A stretch of 64,000 bases of DNA from NCBI RefSeq assembly GCF_002234675.1, contig NC_019870.2:1694485-1758484 (forward strand), in the 5' to 3' direction. The stretch comes from Oryzias latipes. Taxonomy: Eukaryota; Chordata; Actinopteri; Beloniformes; Adrianichthyidae. The translations under genes were made by a program, and so were the position numbers. Below the pieces are notes generated by a model. That model ran no database searches. It had not been told where the DNA came from and saw only the letters and a program-made list of their open reading frames with translations. Each line of letters opens with the position of its first letter. Position 1 is the first letter of the stretch. Positions 24,601 through 37,365 of the stretch are shown here, in pieces.

Positions 24601-27600
24601 TCTTCTGACCCACTAAGAAGCTCCATTTTTAAATGGGAAGGATGACTCAGCAGATCTTCTTTGTTTGAGGTTTGAGCGTTCTTCCTCCGTCTTTAGGGTT
24701 AGGGTGAGAGTTCGCTCTTCACACCATGTCGCACACGCGCCGCCAGTCTACAACCGAAGTTCCGTTGACCTTTGACCTCAGGAAGAGGCCGTCATGTTCC
24801 AGACAAATTCCCTTTAGTGCCTTCTACTAACTTGGACTCCTCGTAGGGATTTGGACGGATCGCCTCCGAACTCCTGGGGCATCGCTGGGAAGCTACTGGG
24901 GAATAAATTAAGTTCTCGTAAAAGTGCCGTTTCCTTGGCGCTCGCGCATTGTTTTTAATTTTTTTAAATATATTTTGAAACTTGAATACATGAATCGTTG
25001 GTCCAAGCTAAGCAAAATGACATCCCCAATGACCATATTAAGAATGTGGGCGTGGCTAACAAAATATCCAAAGGTTTACTTTTGCCGATTCTTCTAAAAA
25101 TGACACCGATCTGTACGTCACCCCCAGGTGACCAAAGCATAAAGTGGTTGCTATGGAGATAACAGGAAAGCCACCATTTTGAAAAAGTTTTTTTTTTTTT
25201 TTTGGTGAATTTGTCATTTGAAGCCCTGATTAGGGTGGCAGCGGCAGAAGGGGGTGGCGGGGGCGGGTAGCATCTGCAGACTATATTACGCGACTTGAAT
25301 TTGACCGTATTTTGGGTCACGCTGTGCTAACGTAGCATTTAGCTCCTCCTCCTCCTCACTCCAGCATCACGAAGCTTCACTGCGACTAAAACCGAAGACA
25401 AACTGTTTTCATGTCAGACTCTTAATCCCAGTTCTGATCCAAAGTTCTTGTGAATCTTTAGAACTTTTTATGGTTCTGATGTTTGGATCTTTGGTGGAAC
25501 GTCGTGTTTTAGTTTGCTGAGATTTTGGATTTCTGATTGATGTCAATCAATCGGTCTCATTGATTCATTGATGTCAACATCAGCAGAACTCTGTACCTTC
25601 ATGCTTCCATCCAGGTTCTGGTTGTTGCTCTGGTTCTGGTTGTGATTCTAGTTCTGGTTGTGGTTGTGATTCTAGTTCTGGTTCTGGTTGTGATTTTTGT
25701 TCTGGTTCTGGCTAAATGTTTCAGTCAATCCTTAAGGCAGTTCTCCTTGTAGCCTGAAGTAGACGGGAGGAGAACTGCAGCAGGATGTTGTGCACGTGTG
25801 TTTGTGCACAGATGTGTGTGCTTGCTTGGGGGTGCGCGTGTTTGTGAATATTATTGTACCTTATGGTGTGTTCGTGTGCGTTTGTGTGTGTTTGTGTGTG
25901 TGCAGTGGTCATGTGACCCTCAGATGCTGACTACAGTAGGGGTAAAGAGGTGATCCACTTTTATTGCTTCAGTGCGGTGCTGCTGCTCTTTCTCTCCGTG
26001 CACACACACGTGCACAGTCTGCTGCTAACAGCCAATCGGTGCCTTGCTGCCCCCTCCTCACTGAAGGAGAGGCTTTGGGAGGCGGGGCCTGGTGTCAGGT
26101 CGCTCTGAGGAGCTCAGGATGCTGAGAGCGTTTAGAGAAGAAGTGGAGCTTCTGTTCTCGGCGGATGCAGATGTTTACGTCTGGATTTGGACCTAAAGCT
26201 GCTCCGAGGATCCAAACCCACAACCTGTGTTTGTCAGGTGAAGAGCTTTCAGTCACACCTTCAGTATCTCGATGGTCTGGTCCTCGTCTTCGTCCTACTG
26301 CAGCGCTCTGCTTACTCGCCGCGCGGTCCTCAGCAGGGATTGGATGGATGGATGGATGGATGGATGGATGGATGGATGGATTGATGTGGGTTAATTCACA
26401 GAACGAGCTGACTCAGCATTTCCTCTGAGGAAAAACCCGAGTCACAGCAACTTTCAGTGGAGGGAAAACCGAGCGTAACTGAAGTTGACGCTTTGCTTTG
26501 GTCTTCTAGAAATGACTGCAGCTTTTGTTTTTCCACATCCTGAGTTTGCTAGGAATGCTGGGAAATTCCTTTGGACAGATGAAGACATTGAGGACTGTAA
26601 ATGTTTCCAGAATCAGGAGGTTGAGATTCCAGACCCAGAGTCTTCCTGACCCCCTGAGTTCAAGGTTTTAGTCCCAACCTGCACCCCACCTCCTAAAGCA
26701 GGAGGAAGATGCACCAAACAGCAGGAGTCATCCTCACTGAGCAGGCAGAGAATTCCCTCCAGGTGAGCGGGATCAACTCAGGAATCACTTCTGGTCCTCT
26801 TTTGAATCCAGAAGTTTGTTTCCTGGGAAAGTTGTCCCGGTTTGACAGCTCGCCTGAGCTCTGGAGCTGGTTGTAGCAAAGACACGGAACCGGTAATGTT
26901 TCTTGAAGGTGTTCAGAAAGTTGAGTCCGATCCAGGAGCAGCTGTCGGTGGGACCGAGGTCGGACTGGAAGGAGTATCCGAATGCTCGGATATTCGTGAT
27001 CTCTTAATGAAAAAACGAAGTTTTGTGACATCCGATATCACAGATTTGTGATCTTTATAGATATAATAGAGCAAAAATCCACTTTCTAGCCTGGGCTGAC
27101 AGCAAAGACTCTTCCTGAAAGGGGCGGTTCTTAACTTTGTGATGTCACAATGTGAGGACCCACTGGTGTTCGTGGATTGGAGGTGCTGGTTTTTACTCAG
27201 ACTACTTAGAAATTAACGAATCAAAATACCACTTTGGGTTTGTTATGTGTGGAATTACCACGATAAAACACCTAAAAGCTCCAAAAGTTGATTTGGGATA
27301 ATATAGAGCTTTGCAGACGGTGTAATTATGGCTCTAAAAGGCAGAATATGCTGGATTTTGAGGATTTAAACTCAAAGTGAAAACGCTGCTGTCACCAGCA
27401 GTAAAAAAATGTCAAAGTAAAGTGTTGTAAAGTACTGAAAAACTGATTTTGTTGTAAACTAAATTGACAATTGGAACAAAAAACGTGATGAATATGAAAT
27501 TAAACATGACCCAAATGTGACGTCATGTGACGGCATTCTAGCACGGTGGAGTCTCCACACCGGAACGCATATGGAAAATGTTCTTCTGAAGTAAAACCGG

Positions 27601-30600
27601 TTCTCTATTGGAAGACTGTTTTAGAGCTTAGGACTGTGTTTTCTAGTTGTTCTATCTCTGTGCAGGTGTTGCCGTGCCGTCATTTACTTTCTTCTTGTCA
27701 CCGATCTGTAGTCAGAAAAACTTGGAAGATGGAAAAACTGTGGAAACATTTTCAGGATTTGATGTTCAATGATCCAAAACAACAGATGTTTATGATTTGT
27801 TTCCTGCTGAAGTTAACAGAAAAACTGGAGATTGGTAAACGATTTTTTTCTTCTCTAAATCTATGTTTTGATCTGTTTTGTTGTTGCTGAGTAGCTAGAA
27901 ATGATGTGGAATAAAAAGCGGTTATTTGAATTTTCCTGCCTCCAGTAAAGGGACAAACATGAATTCAAGCACAGTATGTAAAGTATTTAAAATGGTGGTT
28001 TAATCTGCCAATTGTGAAATCGCATCGCCGCCGTGGTAACGATCCACGCTGAACCGTAGCCTGACGGTTCAGGATGTTTCACGTCTTTGAACGTTCTGTG
28101 TTGAAGGTCAGGCCCTGGAGCGGATGATGAGCCCCACCGGTCCCAGCCCAAACCCCAACATCCCCTCCGAGTACTGCAGCACCATCCCCCCTCTGCAGCA
28201 GGCCCGAGCCGCCGGCACCCTCAACTCGCCGCCGCCCACCGTCATGGTGCCCGTGTCGGTCCTCAAGCACCCAAACCACGACGGTACGGCCGCTCCAGCC
28301 TTGTTCCGTTTGCAGACGCAGGTCTCTGACGTCTGCTGTGCTCCGGCAGGTTGTCCTCGCGAACAGAAGCGGGTGTGGTTCGCCGACGGCATTCTGCCCA
28401 ACGGCGAGGTGGCGGACACGACTCGGCTGTCGGTGACCCAGCGCAGGAGCTCGCAGGAGTTGACGCCGGAGGAAACGGCGGTGAGACCACAGAGGCTCGC
28501 CACAGGCTCGCCACGGAGGCTGCAGCCGCTTCCCAATTAAGAAACCAGCTGTTTTCTTTCAGCCCGGGTCTGAGGTCGGCAGCCCGGCCGAGCTGGAGGC
28601 CTCCGGGTTAGTGGAGCCGGTCCGGCCCCCGCTCTCTGGACCCTGGGACTACGCTCTGCTCGCCGGGATCGGCTCCTCGGTCAGGAGGGTTCCCAGTCTG
28701 CTGCCGGACGACGAAGACCAGCTGCCGCCACTGCTCATCACCACCGGAGAGGACGACGAAGGAGGAGGTCTGACGCCATCTAGATTCTGAGGATCCGTGG
28801 ACACCTCTCCTGTCCAGAACAGGAGAACCACACAGTTCTCCTGTTCTGGACAGGAGAACCCGTGTGTGCAGAGGAACCCCGAGGAAATCAATTGCTGTCA
28901 TTGATCCAGTTGCATTTGATCAAACACAGATTAAGGGTCCTAAGTTTGGTACTCAGTAGGGGTGGAGAACCGTTCCTCTGGGGGTGGGAGTCCTGGCCGT
29001 TCTAAGAGCTCTGACCCGCCTCCTTCTGTCCCGTTCAGATGTTCTGGTGGAGGAAAGCCCGGCCCCCTGCCAGATCCTGCATTTACTGGAGGAGGGAGGC
29101 CCCCGGCCGCTCACCTTTGTCCTGAACGCCAACCTGCTGGTCAACGTCAAACTGGTTCCCTGTGAGTAGGCGTGTCCCGCGGTTGGCGTGGTGACGCGTC
29201 CGGGTGGTGCTGACGTGGCTGTGGTTCCCCGCAGACGGCAGCAGGCGGTGCTGGTGCTTCGGCTCCAACGGACTGCGGGCTCTGGGGCAGATGGAGCTGG
29301 TGTTTGTGCTGGAGTGTCTCCCCGAGGAGAAGGCTCTTCCCAGAGACGTCTTCTCGCTCTACCTCAGCGTCTACCAGGATGCCCAGAAAGGTAGGAGGAG
29401 GAGGAGCTTAGCTCTGCGGCTGCTCAGGACGCGCCAACAGAATCCTCGTCGTCCGTTTCAGGGAAGTTTTTGGAGGAGTTGGATAACCTGACCTTCACCA
29501 GCAGCTTCTTGGGCAGCAAGGATCACGCCGGGATGCTGTTCTTCGCGCCCAGCTGTCAGCCTCTGGACGGCCTCACGCTCCCCCCCCGGCCCTTCCTGTT
29601 CGGCCTCCTCATCCACAAGCTGGAGGTCCCCTGGGCCAAGGTCTTCCCGCTGAGGCTGCTGCTGCGGCTCGGCGCTCAGTACGACGGTGCGTGGCTTCTC
29701 TGCGCCTTTTGTGGTTTCCATGGTAACCGGGAGGATGTTCTGTACGTCTGCCAGGGTCAGAATCATCAAACGTTTGTTTGAAGTTTGAATTTTAGGAAAC
29801 AATTGGCAGGTTATTGTTTCAGGTTTGTTTCTTTTAGCAAATGTTTTCTTTGACACCTTTTTCTGTTTTAGCTTTTTATTGTTTTTTACCAAAATGAACT
29901 ATTTTCACTGTAGGACAATATTTTCAGTAAATGTTCAGCTTTATTCTTTTAGCATTCAGCATTTTACTTTTTTATTTTTTTTTTACATTTTAAAAGACTT
30001 TTTCCCTTATTTGCCATTTAACGAATAATTCAAAACTTTCTACGTTTATTTAGTTTATTTTCAGCTGTTTTATTTTCTGTTTAGAGGATCTAGTTTCAGA
30101 ACCAGAAAAGAAAAGCTTTTTTAACGCGTAGGATCTAACTGGATCTAATTGGATCTAACTGTTGTTTACAGTGAAAGATATTTGCTGTTCATGTCGAGCA
30201 AAAGTCTTATTTTATTATTTTAACACATTTATTGGTGAGTTGCAAACCGAAAAAAGCTCATTTTTAAGAACCAAAATGATAGAAAAAAACATTTAAATCT
30301 TTTGTTACATCAAATTTCAATTATTAAATTTTCTGGATTTTTAATCAAAAAGGACATCCAAGTTAAAAATGTACATTAATTGTCCTGTTTTCTGTTTTCT
30401 ATGTTTCAAACAAATATAAATATTTACTTTGTTTGAAATTGTTTATTTTTTTAGTTTATCCCACCCCTTTGGCCAGCGTCCGCTTCCGGGAGCCTTTGTA
30501 TCGGGAGACCGGACACACCATCATGAACCTGCTGGCTGTGAGTACGGCCGCGCTGAAGCAGATTCTGTGAATCATTTTATAAATCTGTTGCTAAATACTT

Positions 30601-33600
30601 TATCAAATTATTATATTTATCAACTATTTAATAAGAAATAACATTTCTCTTTTAACGGGTAATTTCCAAGGTAAAAGCACAAAACCCCTGTTCTATGTTT
30701 GCATTTAGAAATTGTTGGATTTAATTTACGGTCATCAGATAAAAAACTGTTTTACCTTTTCAAAGACTTCCTCTAATCTGAACCGACCAACCCTGGTGGG
30801 AATTGAACCTGCGTCCATCATCTGCAGGTGAAAGTGTGAAAGCAAACCAAACAAAAGTCTAACCACCATCGTCTTCCTCCAGGACCTGAGGAATTACCAG
30901 TACAGCCTGCCGCTGGTGAAGGGTCTGAGGATCCACATGGAGATGGGCCACAGCTACATCCACATCCCCAAGAGCAGCTTCCACGAGGTGGGACATCTTC
31001 AGGGCTCCGCCGAGGTCCTCAGTCTGGTCGGGGGTCCGGGTGGTCCTCAAACACCCTCTGTAGCTGCAGCAAGATATCTTTGATCGATCGAAGCTTGGCT
31101 TAGAATTGAACTGTGGTCCCAGAAAACCGATTTTATACCACAGTCCGGGTGAATACTCGATTCTGATTGGCTGCTGGGTGTGCGTTAAAACCTGATAACC
31201 GCACGGTGAAAAAAGAAGTTCCGGTCAGCTAGCTTAAATGTTCTGTATCGCTGCGCCGGCTTCATTAAAACAACCTTTAGCTTCATCATCTGGACAAAAA
31301 CAAGCGGGAAGAGATGAACCTTCTCTCTGAACTGATGCTTTATTCAACCCATCGGAACGATCAGCATATATATACCGATTTATATCGCTGAATCTTGACT
31401 GCAGCGGTGGTGCGGCACGACGCGGACTATTTGTTACGTGATGCGGCGCGATGCCGCATTAATGGCCTTTTGTAGAACAAAATCGTTTTTCAAAGCCCAA
31501 AAATGAAGGTTGGAACTGAATTGTAAAGAATCGTTGACATCCCAAACGTCTTCCTGAAGTGGACGAGCCGATCCAAATATGCTTTGTTGCATCAGCTGGT
31601 GACCCAAATGTACTTGTTTACCGCAGAAATGAATGTTTACGGCGCTGCTGAAGGCTGGACCGCCCACTCTCCACCCAGCAGCAGCAGGCGCAGCTCCAAA
31701 CGCCGGCTCCAGTCGCAGCGAACGCGTCCCGTTTCAGTGTAGTCGACGTGCAGAACGAAAGCGACCTTCCTGCCGTGAAAACGGCAGAACAGACGGTCTG
31801 CGGCTGAGAACGGGGGCGGGGCCTGTGGGGTGCCCTCCCAAAGGAGGCGTGTCTGACTTTACCGGGAAAAGCCTCGATTCCATCCGCTTCTCTCTCCAGA
31901 TGCAGAAAGTGCTGAACGCGTCCAACGAGCACGTCATCAGCGTCGGCGCGGGCTTCAGCCCCGAGGCCGACTCCCACCTGGTGTGTGTCCAAAACGAGGA
32001 GGGCGCCTACCAGACGCAGGCCAACAGCATGCCGGGGAAGACGCGCACAGGTGAGTTTCTGCTCCGGCCTGAAAGGCGGAGCCGTCGACGGGAATCCCAC
32101 AGAGCTTTCCTTTGCCCGCCGTTCCAGTGACGGGAGCCAGTTTCGTGGTGTTCAACGGAGCGCTGAAAGCCTCGTCCGGATTCATCGCCAAGTCCAGCAT
32201 CGTGGAAGGTAACGGAGGGAAAGCTCGTGTTTGAGGATTTCACAGAACAAGGAAGATGACCCTCCTGTTGCACTTCAGATGGGTTGATGGTTCAGATCCC
32301 CCCGGAGACCATGGAGTCTCTGCGCTCTGCTCTGAGGGAGCAGACGGACTTCCACATCACCTGCGGGAAGAACGACGGCGGCGAAGTCCACGAAAACGTC
32401 ACCATCCTCTGGGTGGACCGGACCCCTGCTGTCAACGCCGGGTAACGACACACTCCCCTGTGCAGCAGCAGGCCGTGGGCCTTGCTCAAGGGCACCACAG
32501 TAGGGTAACAATCAGGGCATCCAGGTCTAGCTTCTCAGGTCTCAGGACTTGAACCAGCGACCATGACTCAGCAGAGACCAGAGCCTGAGCTGCGGTTGAA
32601 CTTTCTGTGCAGGAAGAGCAGCGGGGTGGATGGGCGGGCCCTGGACGACGTCCACAGCGTGCGGCTGCAGCAGGACGCAGAGTTTGAGCTGAACGGCCGC
32701 AGCATCCGATGCACAGAGGTGACGTTCTCGTGCGGCGTTGGCGGTCGGGCCTCCGCTTGCTCCGCCTGGCCTGACCTGATCTGAACTCGGCAGGTGTTTT
32801 ACCAGCTGAAGGCTCCAGACAGCAGCCTCGCCGCCGTGCTGTCCGCCTGCAGCGCCTTCCAGAAGGAGATCGCCTTAGCCACCTGCAGCACGCTGACCCC
32901 TCACCTCGCCGTCCTGGCCTCCAGCGGCATCAACTCCTTCTCGCTCCGGATCTCCACGCAGGCCGACATGGTACGGCTGATGTCGGTGTTTCTCAGAGAG
33001 CTCAGCTGGTTCGATTGCTGTGGCGTCGCACAGTCAGCTGACTGATGCAGAATCTGAGGAAAACTGCAGGCCAGCAGTCGGCACGCCATGGTCACCTTGA
33101 CCTTCGTCCTCCATTAGTCTGACCAAAAAACATAGATCTAAATGACAGTGCAAAGTCAGACTCCTGTATATTATCACCATGGCAACCATGCAGACTTGCA
33201 GCAAGTCAGCCAGTTTGACTGTAAATGAGATCTGGACTGAGTGACTCCGCCCACTCTGGTGATCCAAACAGGAAGTGGCTCCAAGAAGCCAAAATCACTT
33301 CTATAGTGACATAAACAGCTGCTACTCAACCGTTCTATTGGTCAGAAGAACCGTTCTGACTCTAACATCGTTTTGATAATCCTCAATTTTTGAAAAGTTA
33401 TAAACTGACCAATCACATGCCTTAATTAAAGGAGGCGGAGCCTGCTGGCTCCCATGTTCAACACCTAAAACATTTGACAGATTTTGTGTAGCCCACTTGT
33501 GGCCCTCCAATTAACTCACTCCTGATTGGTGGAAGTAGTTGCCATAGAAACTTGGACTAACTCGAACCAATCAGTGCCCACTGATATCTGGTTCCAACAT

Positions 33601-34706
33601 GGCAGCGGAGAAATGGTGCCTGAATTGACGTCATGTGGTTGGAGCCGGAGCTAAACCGTTCGATGACATCACACTCGCTCGCTCAGTCGGTCCAGGTTCC
33701 GCCGGTTCTACCACAAAGTCGTTCTGTGCTAGAACCGCCGGTTCTATGGTGTAGACGACGTTACACACGGACGTTTTCCAGGAGTTCAATGTCGAGGCGC
33801 TACAAGACGAGCCATGCTAACTACGCCAAGCTGACTGGGAGAGAACGCTGAATTTCACCGTCATTACGGCGTTTTAGCTTTTTTTCTGTTCTACTTGGAG
33901 AAACGAGACGTGTGCCATTGCAAAAACATTTCTGCTAAATAGTTTATGTGCATTTTTTGTCACTATAAGACTGTCAGACCAAACATACAGGTTCACTTTA
34001 CCACATCCGGCCCCCTGTTCCAGCCCCCCATAGATGCCGGTTTAAATTAAATGTACAAATCCAACATGTTTGTTTGTTTGTCGTTCCAAACAAAGCAAAT
34101 AATAAACGAGAAAGTTCCTCTTTTGAACCGGATTGTGGCTCCAGAACCTTCAGTTCTCACAGTTGAAGGTGTCGTTTGCAGATGCTGCAAGGGAACCTGG
34201 GAGATTTCTTTTCTCTCCTTGGTTACTCTGAAGCATCACTTTAACAAAAACCAGTGGAGCCGTTACAGCTGCTGACACCATGATGTTGCAGTGGAGTGGT
34301 CGGGTTTTGGGTTTTCCCTCTGGGAGACATCTTTACGTCCTCTCTGTGGTCCGTCTGCATTCACACTGAAGTGAACCGTACCAGGAGAACACAGACCCCG
34401 GTTCTCCTGGTTGGTCCCAACCAGAGTTCAGGTGAACTTTCCCACCTGCCGATGAAACAAACTCTGCTTTGGATCAAAACCTGCGGCAGGAAACGTCTTG
34501 GAGGATCCGTGAAGCCTGATGCTGTCTTTGTGGGGTTTGGCTCTTAGGTGGAGTACCAGGCAGGTTCCGGAGGCAGGCTCCTCCCCCAGCGCTACATGAA
34601 CGAGATGGACAGCGCTCTGATCCCCGTCATCCATGGAGGCGGAGCCAGCGTTCCCCAGACTGCCATGGACATGGAGTTCGTCTTCTTTGTGACTCACGCC
34701 ATCTGA
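18621..34706 (+). CDS. zfyve16: endofin, FYVE-domain endosomal protein
   Basis: Endofin binds PI3P on early endosomes, recruits TOM1 and acts as a SMAD anchor in BMP/TGF-beta signalling. Seventeen coding exons join in frame to 1353 residues: 18621-18690, 20999-22851, 24396-24492, 28107-28283, 28350-28480, 28563-28767, 29039-29161, 29235-29390, 29462-29686, 30455-30537, 30883-30987, 31900-32050, 32128-32208, 32279-32441, 32613-32718, 32794-32970, 34548-34706. The start [20 protein letters not shown] is diagnostic for endofin. The FYVE domain (about 611-673) has [15 protein letters not shown] and paired cysteines, and is split by an intron. KRVWF (739-743) is a PP1-docking RVxF motif. The C-terminal half has [31 protein letters not shown] and the final VIHGG...FFVTHAI. 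The acidic N-terminal region is shorter than in the human protein (about 1540 residues). SARA (ZFYVE9) is the nearest alternative. Confidence 0.95.
18760..19030 (+). repeat. dispersed repeat, copy 1 of 2
   Basis: It aligns by eye, with many changes, to 24768-25005: GACCTTTGACCTCAGGAAGA, a GGATCGCCTCC-type block, AAAAGTGCCGTTTCC-like sequence and an ATGAATCGTTG end. Both copies sit in zfyve16 introns in the same orientation. Family not recognised. Confidence 0.6.
19595..20877. mobile_element. hAT-like non-autonomous element
   Basis: The termini are inverted: CAGGGGTTGACATAGCC on the left, and the complement of the right end reads CAGGGCTCGACATAGCC. Inside both ends are mirrored CTGGCCC/GGGCCAG motifs. 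Flanks share CTAAG (19590-19594 and 20878-20882), shorter than the 8 bp expected for hAT, so the class is tentative. No transposase frame was seen. It lies in zfyve16 intron 1. Confidence 0.7.
23340..23432 (-). mobile_element. MITE end fragment
   Basis: Reading the minus strand from 23432 gives the family terminus ACTGTATCTGAGAACTGAC followed by the CCCCTCCCCCCCAGGCGTTT block. The remainder of the element is gone. Segment 23200-23270 is a separate short repeat whose complement matches 4362-4430. Confidence 0.65.
24768..25005 (+). repeat. dispersed repeat, copy 2 of 2
   Basis: Diverged partner of 18760-19030, in zfyve16 intron 3, beginning at GACCTTTGACCTCAGGAAGA and ending near ATGAATCGTTGG. 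Confidence 0.6.
25610..25905. repeat. simple repeats: GTTCTGGTT and GT-rich tracts
   Basis: Imperfect runs of TCTGGTTGTGATTCTAG (25610-25710), then GTGTGTTTGTGTG-type sequence (25790-25905). Intronic, with no coding content. Confidence 0.8.
26337..26382. repeat. (TGGA)n microsatellite
   Basis: About eleven consecutive TGGA units in zfyve16 intron 3. Confidence 0.95.
28806..28857. repeat. perfect 23-bp inverted repeat, 6-nt loop
   Basis: 28806-28828 is the exact reverse complement of 28835-28857, with loop CCACAC/A-type spacer 28829-28834. The right-arm motif CAGGAGAACC occurs again at once. It lies in the intron after zfyve16 exon 6. Confidence 0.95.
30780..30875 (-). repeat. tRNA-like B-box fragment, possible SINE head
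   Basis: The complement contains GCAGGTTCAATTCCCACCAG, a good pol III B box, preceded by a weak GGTTAGAC block. There is no complete cloverleaf, so it is not a tRNA gene. Probably a SINE remnant beside zfyve16 exon 11. Confidence 0.4.
32450..32572 (-). mobile_element. SINE fragment
   Basis: CCTTGCTCAAGGGCACCACA and the complementary B-box-like GGTTCAAGTCC (near 32550) recall the body and head of a fish tRNA-derived SINE on the minus strand. It occupies most of the short intron between zfyve16 exons 14 and 15. Confidence 0.55.
33218..33705 (+). mobile_element. MITE, near complete
   Basis: The left end reads GACTGTAAATGAGATCTGGA then CTGAGTG, and a decayed right end (CACTCGCTCGCTCAGTC) closes it. 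It carries all internal landmarks of the family, ending with GGTGCCTGAATTGACGTCAT. It lies in the last intron of zfyve16. Confidence 0.8.
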
Positions 34707-34911
34707 GGCAGCTGCAGCGTTATGAAACAAAGAAGGTGGGGCCGCAGACGGGTGGAGCCCCGGCAGCTGCTGTGGGCTCCGGTCTGCATGTCTGCAGTCA
34801 TGAAAGTGTTTTTGTGGAGCTGACCAAAGTAAAAACACTTCAACTTGTAGCGACCTCTGCCTTCATGGCTCCGCCGGAGCTGCTGAATGTTTCCGCAAAC
34901 ACTCCCAAGAG

Positions 34912-35042
34912 GAGCCCCCTCCCACAAGGAGGAGCCCCTCCCACAAGGAGGAGCACCTCCCACAAGGAGGAGCACCTCCCACAAGGAGGAGCGTCCTCCC
35001 ACAAGGAGGAGCGTCCTCCCACAAGGAGGAGCGTCCTCCCCA
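34912..35042. repeat. ~19-bp minisatellite in zfyve16 3' UTR region
   Basis: Seven units of CTCCCACAAGGAGGAGC plus AC, CC or GTC. Each unit holds self-complementary CTCC and GGAG blocks, so an RNA copy could form a chain of small hairpins. It starts about 200 bases after the stop codon. Confidence 0.9.
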
Positions 35043-37359
35043 CATGGATGTATTCATTCATTCTGAATGGAGCGACAGCAGAGAAACTGCCGCTTCCTGA
35101 AACTGACTCTGCAAAAGACCAAGTGCTTTCAGTCCATGGTCCGGTCCGGTCCAGTCTGGTGTCTGCTCAGGTTTCCCGCAGACATCTTACTGTAAAACTG
35201 TTTGTTTTTTCTTTTTTGTAAACCAGGGCCCTAAAACCGCCGCCGTTCGCTCCGTCTGTGTTCCATGAACAATCGGAAACGAGAATCGCAGCTCCAGTCC
35301 AGAAATGGCGGCAAAGTGGAGACGAGTATAAAAAACCCATAAATCCAGGAGCAGACGGATCGTTTTAAAACCACAAACCCAGTTTTTATCCACACCAGTT
35401 GATCCGTCATTTAACATGTTCAGAGGTTCTGTTTGGCACCATCCACACAAAACTCAGCAAACGTAGAGAATTAAATGATTTAATTCACCTGGAAACACAA
35501 AGATGTTCAAAAATCCCAGTACAATTGTACTACAGAAAAATACACCTTTTCTCTCAAGTACTTATCTCTGTTCCTTATTATATGCAAATTATCCAGAGGA
35601 TGGCTCCACCCACCTCATTTACATATTCAGGTGATTTTTAAGATTTAAAGAACTGAAATGTATTTAAGAAGTTCCAGATGGAAATGTGATTTATTCATGT
35701 ATTTATGCGTTTTTAAGTCATTTTCCGTCCTTCAAAGCAGAGTCCAGAACACCAGCGCCTCCTCTTCTTCCTCTTCCTCCTCTTCCTCCTGTCAGCTCCT
35801 AAAAGCATGAAAACAGGGGAGACAGAGCTTCGCTGTGATGCTGCAAACACTACAAAATCCATAATTGTCTTTCAGTGTTTCTTCTTCTCCAACCAAAAAT
35901 CCAACTTTGGTGAAGTCTGTGAATGAAAGACAGTTTACACGTTCAAAACCCGTCAAGGCCTCCGGCTTTCCCGCCTTTCATCAGGAATCAAACGCTCTTG
36001 TTTTCTGGAAGCACGAGAACAGACCGTTCTGGACGTTTCCAGTGAAAATGTGAAAACAGGGCCCAGCTGATGTGTGGGCGGAGCCTGAACAGGCCACTGT
36101 AGCCAACCAATCCCAGGTTTTGAAGGCGGAGCTAAACCTCTGACGCTTGGCGGGCCCCTCTGGAGCGTCTGGCGGTCGATAAACTCTGGTTCGAGTCTGA
36201 ACAGGGCGATAGGGAGGGGGGCGATAGGGAGGGGGGCGGGGCTCCAGTGATTGTGTCAAAGTTTCTGTGTTTTTTTTTGAATAAATACATATATTGAAGA
36301 GTTATTTTTGAAACTATAGACGTGGATAAAAGCTGATATTTTTGATAGGGGTCGGTGAGGTCATGACAGAGATCCGCTGGTTCCTTTGAGGTTCTGGTTG
36401 GACCCGCTTTGAGCTGCAGCCTCTCACTTTGAGGGGAATTAAACCATCAACTTCATCAGCAGAGAAAACATTCTTCCAGCTTTTCTAGTTTCTTTTCACA
36501 AAACTCTGCAGCCATTTTTGTCAAAGCCTCGGCGTCTTACGTTCTGTGTGGCGACCAGCAGACGGGCAGAACCGGAACCCGTCTGTTTATTGTGGACTGG
36601 AGCTGGGGGTCCGACAGAACGACTCCAGGCTGTTTTCATCGGTGTCAGCTTTTCCTCTGGGTTCAGCTCCGTCCGGTTCTTGTCTTCACCGTAACTTCTG
36701 TTTTTGGAAAAACAGCTGAAGCTGGACCGGTGCATCGTGGAACCCGATGGTTCAACCCGAATGACTCAAATAAAGAACCGTTCCTTTGAGTCTGTGCCGA
36801 GGGGAACGTCAGCAAAATTGTCCTGAAGGAAAACTAAAATACGAGAACCTACAGAAGACGGAGGCGGAGAACCTGTTCTGGAATTGACTAACGTTCAGTG
36901 TGACTGAGGTCACGTGACCACGTCACACCAGAGCAACAGCTGAGTTGAACTCAGAAGAAACTCTGTCCTACAAAACGTTCCACCACAAAGCTCGATTCCT
37001 TCAAAGTAACCAACAGCTTTCCCCATCATGCAGTGCTTTGAACAGAAGCTGTTGGCGGTTCTCCCCTCAGCTGATGGAGGTTCTACTTAGCGGGGGAAGG
37101 TTCTCCTCAGGCCCTGACACTTGAAGAGCGGCTCTTGGAGGTCAGTCGTCGGGTTTTAATGTCAATCCTGCAGGTTAGAACCTTTTTTTTTGTCACTTTG
37201 GTCCAGCGGAACCCCTTCTTGGATGTAAATTCAGATCCAGCTTTCTTCTCGATCTCCAGAATGAGAACTTCTTTGATGCTCTGTGATTGTTTTCAAAGCG
37301 TTATTTCTATTTATTTTTAACACCAGCTTTATTTTGGCGGCCTGAATGTGTATTTAAGG

Positions 37360-37365
37360 AAATAA
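37360..37365 (+). other. candidate polyadenylation signal
   Basis: AATAAA in the context TTAAGGAAATAAAAGCTTTG, followed by T/G-rich sequence. It could end the longest zfyve16 transcript; an earlier AATAAA lies near 36280. Confidence 0.4.

Noticed and set aside
30780-30875. tRNA gene
   Set aside because: Only a B box is convincing; no cloverleaf or proper A box.
34840-35221. repeat-encoded proteins on both strands near the zfyve16 3' end
   Set aside because: They come from the 19-bp minisatellite and lie after a proper stop codon with no splice signals.
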